A stretch of DNA of 64,000 nt from Diploptera punctata (taxonomy: Eukaryota > Arthropoda > Insecta > Blattodea > Blaberidae): positions 1,797,133-1,861,132 of the forward strand of contig JASPKZ010004198.1 of the NCBI GenBank assembly GCA_030220185.1. Direction: 5' to 3'. Below are positions 55,449-64,000 of the stretch, in pieces. A program made the position numbers and the translations under genes. How positions within the stretch are numbered: position 1 is the first letter of the stretch; each line of letters begins with the position of its first letter. Below the pieces are notes generated by a model. It worked only from the letters and a program-made list of their open reading frames with translations. It made no database searches and had not been told where the DNA came from.

Positions 55449-55790
55449 GTCCCGCGCCGTAGCCGAGCGGTTAAAGCAGGAAGCCTTGGTGCAGAGCTAC
55501 GGGACTTGCGCTAGTTCGAGTCATGGGGGAAGAAATTTTCTCATGGTATTTCGGCCAGTATGGGACCGGTGCCCACCCAGCATCGATATGCATTTGGGTA
55601 GCTAAAATAAATAGCGGCTCCAGGTTGAGGAAACCATCTATAACGGCTGGGGGACTCGACATGCTGACCACATGTCACCCCTACACTGGCTGATTATCAT
55701 CTACCTCTGTGATTGACACATGTGGATGTGAGGCCAGCAGCCGGCTGGTAGGCTAAGGGCCATCTAGGCCTGTCGCGCCAGGAGTTTTTA
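55449..55790 (+). mobile_element. SINE T, copy 2
   Basis: CCGTAGCCGAGCGGTTAAAG head and the CACATGTCACCCCTACACTG block; 3' end differs from copies 1 and 3. Confidence 0.88.
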
Positions 55791-55864
55791 ATCATAATAA
55801 TAATTGTTTTTATTATTCCGGCTTTTACAATGAATATACATTTTTCCGGTACCCATGTTCACAG

Positions 55865-56105
55865 TTAACTACACATTTGTTTCAACACATTTTTCCATTC
55901 TTGTCTGTTCATCCATATATCTTCTTCTATTTCCCATTCCCTCTTAGTTTCATCGATTCCCTGAATCCACGTAATATTTGGTCTACCCTTCTTTTTCCTT
56001 CCCTGTGGTTCCCAATCCATGATTATCTTAGATAGTCTTCCTTCTTCCATCCTTCTAATGTGTCCGTACCAATTTAATTGTTCTTTATAAAATGTAATAT
56101 TGAAT
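55865..56105 (-). mobile_element. RTE-I/J-like LINE end
   Basis: Minus-strand open frame: 'LNWYGHIRRMEEGRLSK', 'GRKKKGRPNITW', 'WMNRQEWKNVL'. RTE C-terminal type with no RT motifs left. Confidence 0.75.
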
Positions 56106-56136
56106 ATTGTACAGAAAAAATGCAGGTACAATATTC

Positions 56137-56175
<39 letters not shown>

Positions 56176-56178
56176 AAT

Positions 56179-56212
<34 letters not shown>

Positions 56213-56217
<5 letters not shown>

Positions 56218-56650
56218 CCCTCAGGGGTCCTCATCTAGGGGATATGTGGATGGCGACCACAAGGTGCCCAAGCTGAGCAAAACATTTCTTCCACTTACTT
56301 GTGTTTTGCACTCTTTTAACTTTACTATCTAACCTCTCTTGGTTAACTCTTGTTTTTTAGACCCCGACGCTATTAGGGCGTCCGAGGGCTAGGGAGTCTT
56401 TCCTTTCTTCCATTTCTTCTTTTCTTTATTTTCTTTTCTTCTCCAGAAAAGCCTGACCAGAGGCTATAAGATGACAGCCCCATCACTGGTCTTGCCTTCC
56501 TTTGGCCAGCAACCAATCGAAGGGACTATTATTATGCTTTCAAGTCTTATACGAGAATTTCCCGGAAAACGCTGGAGGGAAAATTTTCTATAGGATCGTA
56601 ACAGGCCTTGGCCTAATACTTGGGAGGAAGAAGAAGAAGATAATAATAAT
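56213..56650 (+). mobile_element. Element K with LINE-H tail, copy 2
   Basis: Inverse of 18229-18662: body with GGATGGCGACCACAAGGTG, then the LINE-H coding end (GLGLILGRKKK) and (GAA/TAA)n tail. Confidence 0.78.
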
Positions 56651-56653
56651 AAG

Positions 56654-56684
<31 letters not shown>

Positions 56685-56738
56685 TAATTAGAAGATTGAA
56701 AAAAAGTAGATTATTGTAACAATATTTGTAATCTTATT

Positions 56739-57317
56739 TTGATATTTAAACAAACAAAAAAGAAAAACAACATTACCAACATAACCAAACTTGAAAAAGA
56801 ATCCAATGAAAATAACACGAAATGGATAACTTTCACGTACACTGGTAAAGAAACATTAAAATTGGCCAACACACTAAAAAAGCTCAATAAGAATATTAAT
56901 ATACCCTACAGAACTGATAACAAATTAAACAATTTAATAAACAACAACATAGAAGAAATAGATGAATTCAACAATAAAGGCATCTACAAATTAACATGTA
57001 CAGACTACAATAAATTCTACATTGGGGAAACTAACAGAAGCTTCAACATTAGATTCAAGGAACATTTCAGAGATTTCATTTATTATGGAGGAAAATCAAG
57101 TTACGCAAAACATGTAATTCAGGCTGGATACCATATGCATAATGTCGATGACACCCTCACAATAGTACATAGAGAAAACATTCCAACGAGAATAAATATA
57201 CTGGAGGTAATCGCAATCCTAAGAGAAATTAACAACAACCTGATTCTCAATGAATACACACCTAGTCCACACAATCTTCTGTACAAAATTCTCACAACCA
57301 AGTCGGTGCTTCAATAA
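56739..57317 (+). CDS. GIY-YIG endonuclease domain of PLE-3
   Basis: 192 residues. GIY at 81-83, YIG at 94-96, Arg 105 in 'NIRFKEH', Glu 156 in 'INILEVIAIL' give a complete GIY-YIG signature. The Lys/Asn-rich first 75 residues look like the linker from an RT. There is no stop or frameshift in the domain. No CxxC pair between GIY and YIG, unlike PLE-1. The true start would be in the missing RT. Confidence 0.85.
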   Translation: MIFKQTKKKNNITNITKLEKESNENNTKWITFTYTGKETLKLANTLKKLNKNINIPYRTDNKLNNLINNNIEEIDEFNNKGIYKLTCTDYNKFYIGETNRSFNIRFKEHFRDFIYYGGKSSYAKHVIQAGYHMHNVDDTLTIVHRENIPTRINILEVIAILREINNNLILNEYTPSPHNLLYKILTTKSVLQ

Positions 57318-57343
57318 GGGTCAACAAGAACGGACCTAATGCA

Positions 57344-57383
57344 TTCTGCTGATGATGGGACTAGTCCCGAAAGGCCTACAGAG
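57344..57383 (+). ncRNA. Hammerhead ribozyme candidate, best in window
   Basis: Stem I UUCUG (57344-57348) with CAGAG (57379-57383), CUGAUGA (57349-57355), one extra U, stem II GGGAC-UA-GUCCC, GAAA (57369-57372), palindromic GGCC as minimal stem III, UA before the predicted cleavage site. Every paired and core position of a type I hammerhead is present. Confidence 0.7.
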
Positions 57384-57440
57384 TTTTAAAAGAACTTAAG
57401 TTGAGGAGACGGACCTACAAGGTAACTATTTTATAGTTTT

Positions 57441-58113
57441 TAACCGTACATTATATTACTGTTCTATAATGAAAAATGTATGACATTATTGTCAATGTAA
57501 TGTATTTCTCTTTCAGGAAAAATGAACATTTTTAAAGTGTTAATTTCATTGTATGTATAGTAAATGTATATCTATTCCAAGCAAATAAGTTACTTTAAGA
57601 ATTAATTAATTAAATTAATATTTCTAGGGGAATGATCATTTTTCTTTTGTTCTTCCTAGCGGAAACAAAACAAAAATCATCAGGGGCATTTTAAAGCAGG
57701 ATTTTAATATCATAATAAATATGAAAGTTAAAGTTAATAATTTTGTATTTTAAAATTCTATTAATATTTAAATATAACTTAAATATAGAAAACATCTAAA
57801 TAATTCATTCTTGTTCATTGTTGAATAAAAATATCTCAGTAAGAATTAAAGAAATTGTATTGCATAAGTCTTTCTAAATAATGCTTTTCAAATTGTTTTA
57901 AGTCATTGTTGTTAGACTTATAACACTTTCTGTTATAACTGTAATAAGAACACCTGCTTAACTACATATTTTTAAATGAAAGTAAACTAAACTCTGATTT
58001 GATGTTAAAACAATTAACTTTTTGATTTAACAAATCAAATTTAAACCTTATATTTAATGGGCTTTTAACCAATAGAATTTAAACTTAACATCATTGATGT
58101 AATAATGTTCTTT
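57441..58113. other. AT-rich, no feature recognised
   Basis: Single-copy-like; consistent with intron. Confidence 0.6.
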
Positions 58114-58321
58114 AAAATTATAAGATACATTGGAAAGAACATGTAGAAAGAATGGAAGAAAGTAGATTACCAAATAAAATCTTCCATTATTTTCCAAGAG
58201 GAAGAAGAGATGTCGGACGTCCTCGGAAGAGATGGTCTTAGATCTATTAGTGAAGACGGAAAAGGCAACTCTTGCCTAAACCAGGAAGTGAAGAAGAAGA
58301 AGAAGAAGAAGAAAATTATAA
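58114..58321 (+). mobile_element. Short RTE-B copy with 10-bp TSD
   Basis: AAAATTATAA at 58114-58123 and 58312-58321. Nearly identical to 53725-53890, so recently related. (GAA)n tail. Confidence 0.92.
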
Positions 58322-58571
58322 AATTATTATACTAGTCATTCTGCATATAACTTTACACAAAGATAGAAGTAAGAAGAGTTCTCAAGATAAAATGTAATAT
58401 TTAATACAAGAATAACTGATTCCAGAAAAGAAAATAATATATTTTAATTGATAGTGAAGAACAATATCACTTAAATTTACTTAATCTGCTGGGAACCTAC
58501 AAAGTGAATACATTTTTAATTATTTCTACAAGAATCAGTTTTCAGTGATTTTAAATTTTTTTTCAATCCAG

Positions 58572-58777
58572 TGTACCAACTTCCGACCTTGAGAAGAGAA
58601 TCCGGCTCTACCGAAAATAAAACCCAACCTGAACCAGAAATTCATTTTGGGACACCAATCCTTCTTCAAAATGTTACTACAACATCGGGCATGAAGAGAA
58701 TTACTGCTTCAAGATGTAACCACAACGTGGGTAAAGAATTACTTCTTGTAGCATATGAACTTTTTGTGAGACGCTAA
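58572..58777 (+). CDS. Possible terminal exon of a host gene (or LTR-element ORF end)
   Basis: T-rich tract plus CCAG acceptor ends at 58571. Entered in phase 1, the frame stays open for 68 codons to TAA (58775-58777): 'YQLPTLRRESGS', 'NVTTTSGMKRITASR', 'ELLLVAYELFVRR'. The phase fits the donor at 3487. AATAAA at 58819-58824. I do not recognise the protein. The purine tract right after the stop leaves open that this is the last ORF piece of an LTR element. Confidence 0.35.
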
Positions 58778-58798
58778 GACTTTTGGTAGAAGGGGAGG

Positions 58799-59278
58799 AT
58801 GCCGGCCCACTCAGAGAAAATAAATATTTATTCTTAGCAAAAATTAAGTCAGTAGCGAGTGTGCCAGTCAAGCGGGCACATCGCTTTGCATAAGTAAAAA
58901 AATACTAGCGTGTGCGCCAGCCGCGAGCGCGCACTGTTTAAGTCAAAAGTCACTAGCGTGAGCGCCAGTCAGTAGGCACATCGCTTCACATAAGTTAATG
59001 CTATTACCGCATGTGCTAGTAGAGAAGGAACATCGCTTTCTTTAAGTTTCGGCGCTATCATTCAGAGCGCACTATTTTTAGCGTTATAAATATTACCAGT
59101 TTCGACCCGTTAAAGTCAGTAGCTATAAATAAGTGATAGCGCATTTGACTCAAACGTTGGAGTTAGAATAATTATTTAAACAAGTGCAGTAAATAATAAA
59201 CATACTCTTCCGGCCACCAACAGCCTTCGTGTCAAGCCGTCGTCAAATACAAGTGTAAGCCTTAGTGACAATAAAATG
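58799..59278 (+). mobile_element. LTR-like region with ~50-bp subrepeats
   Basis: A purine tract AGAAGGGGAGGA precedes TG at 58799, as in front of a 3' LTR. Inside: four to five degenerate ~50-bp units (CTAGCGTGTGCGCCAG, CACATCGCTT, CATAAGT), a TATAAATA at about 59115, and AATAAA at about 59196. Ends TGACA near 59278. No second LTR in the window. Confidence 0.35.
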
Positions 59279-59279
59279 A

Positions 59280-62200
59280 CAAGATTTTAGAAATAATTGC
59301 AAAAATACAATCCGGAGGGTGTGGCCGCGTTTTATAATGCAAAAAATCCGGCCCAAGTCCAAACTTTGATTATCGAGTTATTTTTTTTCTAGGCTATAGT
59401 CTAGGATTTTTTCCCTAAAATGACAAAATTTTAGAAATTTTGGAAACTCCAAATATACAATCTAGAGGATGTGCGCGATTTATAATGCAAAAAATCCGGT
59501 CTAAGACGAACATTTGAAAATCGAGTTTTTCCAAGGCTACTATAGTCTTGGATTTTTTCCCAACAATGCCAACATTTTAGAAATTGTGAAAACTGCAAAA
59601 ATCTAGAGGATGTGTCAGCGATATATAATACAAAAAATCCGGCCTAAGTCGAAAATTTGAAAATCAAGTTTTTTTTGTGGCTATAGACTTGGATCTTTTC
59701 CCAAAAATGACAATACTTCACAAATTTTGAAAACTGCAAAAAACACAATCTAGAGGGTGTGTCCGTGATTTATAATGCAAAAAATCCGGTATAAGTCGAA
59801 AATTTTAAAATCGAGTTATTTCTATCCAAGGATTTTTTTGGATTCTTTCCCAAAAATGACAAAATTTAAGAAATTTTGAAAACTCCAAAAGTACAATCTA
59901 GAGGCAGTGCCCGCGATTTTAAATACAAAAAATTCGGTCTGAGTCGAACATTTGAAAATAGTCATTTTTTTCCAAGGATTGGAAATGACAAAATGTTATA
60001 AATTTTCGAAAACGGCAAAAATACAATCTAGAGGGCGTGTCCGGGATTTATAATGCAAAAGATCCGGTCTAAATCCAAAATTTCAAAATAGTGTTTTCCA
60101 AGGTTATAGTCTTGGTGGTTTTCCAAAAAATGTCAAAATTTTCGAAATTTGAAAAACTGCAAACATACTATCTAGAGGGTGTGTCCGGGATTTATAATGC
60201 AAAAAATCCAGTCTAGATCCAAAATTTCAAAATAGTGTTTTCCAAGGCTATAGTCTTGGTGGTTTTCCAAAAAATGTCAAAATTTTCGAAATTTCAAAAA
60301 CTGCAAAAATACTATCTAGAGGGTGTGTCCGGGATTTATAATGCAAAAAATCCGGTCTAGATCCAAAATTTGAAAATAGTGTTTTCCAAGGCTATAGTCT
60401 TGGTGGTTTTCCAAAAAATGTCAAAATTTTCGAAATTTCAAAAACTGCAAAAATACTATCTAGAGGGTGTGTCCGGGATTTATAATGCAAAAAATCCGGT
60501 CTAAGTCGAAAATTTTAAAATCGAGTTATTTCTATCCAAGGATTTTTTGGATTCTTTCCCAAAAATGACAAAATTTAAGAAATTTTGAAAACTCCAAAAG
60601 TACAATCTAGAGGCAGTGCCCGCGATTTTAAATACAAAAAATTCGGTCTGAGTCGAACATTTGAAAATAGAGTCATTTTTTTCCAAGGATTGGAAATAAC
60701 AAAATGTTATAAATTTTCGAAAACGGCAAAAATACAATCTAGAGGGCGTGTCCGCGATTTATAATGGAGGAAATCAGTTCTAGGTTGAACATTTAAAAAT
60801 GGACTTTGAGTTATTTTTTTCCTTGGATTTTTTCCCAAAAAATGACAAGATTTTAGAAAATTAGAAAACACCAAAAATACAATCTAGAGGGCGTGTCAGG
60901 GATTTATTATGCAAAAAATACGATCTAAGTAGAAAAATTTGAAAATCGATTTACTTTTCTTGGATTTTTTAAAAAAATGGCAAAATTTTAGATATTTTCG
61001 AAAACTGCAAGAATAAAATCTAGAGGATTTGTCCACGCCTTATAATGCAAAAAATCCGGTCTAAGTCGAAACTTTCAATATCAAGTTTTTTTTTCTAAAT
61101 TTATAAAGTCTTGGATATTTTCCCAAAAAAACTAACATTTTTTAAATTTTCGAAAACTGCAAAAATACAATCTAGAGGGTGTGTCCGCGATTTATAAAGC
61201 AAATAATCCGGTCTAAGTCGAAAATTTGAAAATAGAGTTTTTACAAGTCTTGGATTATTTCCCAAAAATGTCAAAATTTGAGAAATTTTAGAAACTGCAA
61301 AAATACAATCTAGAGGTTGTGTCCGCGAATTATAATGCAAAATATCCGAACTAAGTCGAAACTTTGAAAATTGAGTTATTCTTTTCCAAGGTAATATAAT
61401 GGATTTTTTCCCCCAAAAATGACAAAATTTTTGAAACTTTGAAAACTCAAAAAATATTATCTAGAGGGCGTGTCCGCGATTTATAAAGCAAAAAATCCGG
61501 CCTAAATCCAAAATTTAGATATTGAGTTTCCCTAGGCTATAGTCTTCGTGATTTCCAAAAAAATTCAAAATTTTCGACATTTAAAAAACTGCAAAAATAC
61601 TATCTAGAACCTCTGTCCGGGATTTATAATGCAAAAAATCTGGTCTAAATCCAGAATTTCAAAACTGAGTTTTCTAAGTCTATATTCTTGGTGTTTTTCC
61701 AAAAAATGTCAACATTTTCGAAATTTCAAAAAATGCAAAAATACTATCGAGAGGGTGTGTCCGGATTATATATAGCAAATAAATCCGGTCAAAATAAAAA
61801 AATTCAAAATTGACTATTCCTAGGCTATAATCTTCGTGTTTTTCGAAAAAAATGTCAAAATTTTCGAAATTTCAAAAACTGCAAAAATACTATCTAGAGG
61901 GTGTGCCCGGGATTTATAATGCAAAAGATCCGGCCTAAATCCAAAATTTCAAAATAGTGTTTTCCATTGCTATAGTCTCGGTGGTTTTCCAAAAATATGT
62001 CAAAATTTTCGAAATTTCAAAAACTGCAAAAATACTATATAGAGGGTGTGTGTCCGAGATTTATAATGCAAAAAATCCGGTCTAAATCCACAATTTCAAA
62101 ATAGTGTTTTCCAAGGGTCCCGCGCCGTAGCCGAGCGGTTAAGGTAGGAAGCCTTGGCGCAGAGCTACGGGACTTGCGCTGGTTCGAGTCTCCATGGGGG

Positions 62201-64000
62201 AAGAAATTTTCTCATGGTATTTCGGCCAGTATGGGACCGGTGCCCACCCAGCATCGTGAGGCAATTGGGTAGCTACAATAAGTAGCGATTCCAGGTTGAG
62301 GAACCAGCTATAATGGCTGGGGGACTCGACATGCTAACCACATGTCACCCCTACACTGGCTGTTGATCATCTACCTCTGTGATTGACACATGTGGATGTG
62401 AAGGGTCAGCAGCCGGCTGGTAAAAGGGCAACCGCTGAAAAGTGGAAAGAACCTCAATCGAATCGGTTTTCCAAGGCTATAGTCTTGGTGGTTTTCCAAA
62501 AAATGTCAAAATTTTCGAAATTTCAAAAACTGCAAAAATACTATCTAGAGGGTGTGTCCGGGATTTATAATGCAAAAATCCAGTCTAAATCCAAAATTTC
62601 AAAATAGTGTTTTCCAAGGCTATACTCTTGGAGGTTTTCCAAAAAATGTCAAAATTTTCGAAATTTCAAAAACTGAAAAAATACTATCTAGAGGGTCTGT
62701 CCAGGATTTATAATGCAAATAATCCGGTCTAAATCAAAATTTTCAAATCTAGTGTTTTCCTAGGCTATAGTCTTTATGGTTTTCGAAAAAATGTCAAAAT
62801 TTTCAAAATTTCAAAAACTGCAAAATTTCTGTTTAGACGGTGTGTCCGGGATTTATAATGCAAAAAGTCCGGTCTAAATCCAAATTTTCAAAATAGTGCT
62901 TTCGAAGGCCATAGTCTTGGTCGTTTTCCAAAAAAGTCAAAATTTTCGAAATTTCAAAAACTGAAAAAATACTATCTACAGAGAGTGTCCGGGATTTATA
63001 ATGAAAAAAATCCGGTCTATATCCAAAATTTAGAATAGGATTTTACAAGGCTATGGTCATGGTTTTCGAAAAAATGTCAAAATTATGGAAATTTCTAAAA
63101 CTGCAAAAATACTGTCTAGAGGGCGTGTCCGGGATTTATAATGCAAAAAATCCGATCTAAATGTAAAACTTCAAAATAGTGTTTTCCTAGGCTATAGTCT
63201 TGGTGGTTTTCCAAAAAATGTCAACATTTTCGAAATTTCAAAAACTGCAAAAATACTATCTAGAGGGTGTGTCCGGGATTTATAATGCAAAAGATCCGGT
63301 CTAAGTCCAAAATTTAAAAAAAAGTGTTTTCCAAGTTTTCCAAAAAATGACAACATTTTCGAAATTTCAAAAACTGCAAAAATACTATCTAGAGGGAGGG
63401 TCCGGGATTTTCGAAATTTCAAAAATTGCACAAATAGTATATAGAGGGTGTGTCCGGGATTTATAATGCAAAAATATCCGGTCTAAATCCAAAATTTGAA
63501 AATAGTATTTGCCAAGGCTATAGTCTTGGTGGTTTTCCAAAAATGTCAAAATTTTCGAAATTTCAAAAGCTGCAAAAATACTATGTAGTGGGAGGGTCCG
63601 GGATTAATAATACAAAAAATCCGGTCTAAATCCAAAATTACAAAATAATGTTTTCAAAAGCTATAGTCTTGGTGGTTTTCCAAGAAATGTCAAAATTTTC
63701 GAAATGTCAAAATTTTCGAAATTTCAAAAACTGCAAAAATACTATCTAGAGGGTGTGTCCGGGAATTATAATGCAACATTTCCGGTCTCAATCCGAAATT
63801 TCAAAATAGTGTTTTCCAAAGCTATAGTCTTGGTGGTTTTCCAAAAATGTCAAAATTTTCGAAATTTCAAAAACTGCAAAAATACTATCTAGAGGGGGTG
63901 TCCGGGATTTATAATGCAAAAAGCCGGTCTAAATCCAAAATTCAAAATAGTGTTTTCCGAGGGGTTATGGTCTTGGAGTTTTCCAAAAAATGGTCGAAAT
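59280..64000. repeat. ~145-bp satellite array, about 30 monomers, continuing past the window
   Basis: Marker CTAGAG recurs at about 59462, 59603, 59750, 59898, 60028, 60172, 60316, 60460, 60607, 60739 and on to the end. Two monomer types: GTCCGCGATTT...ACAATCTAGAGG (mostly left) and GTCCGGGATTT...ACTATCTAGAGG (mostly right). Each has a near-palindrome AAATTTTCGAAATTT. Frames inside it are not genes. Confidence 0.95.
62106..62476 (+). mobile_element. SINE T, copy 3, inside the satellite, with 11-bp TSD
   Basis: GTTTTCCAAGG (satellite sequence) at 62106-62116 and 62466-62476 flank the 349-bp SINE. The only foreign insert seen in the array. Confidence 0.93.

Larger units (their letters stand above)
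56700..57440 (+). mobile_element. PLE-3: Penelope-like element, endonuclease part
   Basis: An intact GIY-YIG frame (56739-57317) followed 30 bp later by a hammerhead-like motif (57344-57383) and a GACGGACCT end. RT missing. Belongs to a different PLE lineage than PLE-1 and PLE-2 by sequence. Confidence 0.82.

Noticed and set aside
59330..63900. Several 60-80-codon frames on both strands
   Set aside because: All lie inside the satellite monomer and repeat with its period.

Overview
This is a gene-poor, repeat-saturated stretch of an animal genome, most likely an insect and perhaps a cockroach- or termite-like one. That guess rests on remembered style of the RTE LINE tails and tRNA-derived SINEs and is not proven. 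There are no operons, Shine-Dalgarno sites or bacterial genes. The DNA is AT-rich, with (TA)n and (TTA)n tracts, and nearly every longer reading frame is a broken transposable-element (TE) protein.

Layout. 1-3300: RTE-type LINE debris, a 52-bp tandem repeat and one RTE copy with a clean target-site duplication (TSD). 3364-3487: a possible host exon. 3715-7580: a long CR1/Jockey-type LINE on the minus strand. 7580-9600: Penelope-like element (PLE) sequences with hammerhead-like motifs. 9700-15600: minisatellites, tRNA-bearing tandem repeats, a TIR element (Z1) and a SINE. 16000-22200: RTE families and SINEs. 22200-26100: element E, a PLE with RT and GIY-YIG endonuclease (PLE-2), and Z2. 27400-48400: about a dozen RTE copies, many nested in each other. 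48457-50743: a DDE transposon carrying two SINEs. 50770-58300: more LINEs, SINEs, foldbacks and PLE-3. 58572-59280: a possible terminal exon followed by an LTR-like stretch. 59280-64000: a ~145-bp satellite running off the window.

How the parts relate. The LINEs supply reverse transcriptases, and SINEs and internally deleted elements probably depend on them. Insertion order can be read from TSDs and from two empty sites inside the window: PLE-2 went into a CR1-like LINE tail (empty version at 44629-44906) and an RTE went into Z2 (empty version in Z1).

The most notable signal is a set of eleven hammerhead-ribozyme-like motifs, six with an intact CUGANGA...GAAA core. They lie in or near PLE sequences, often in inverted pairs, and all share one extra nucleotide before stem II. 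The possible host gene (exons 3364-3487 and 58572-58777, + strand, matching splice phase) would make most of the window a single ~55-kb intron; this needs RNA evidence.
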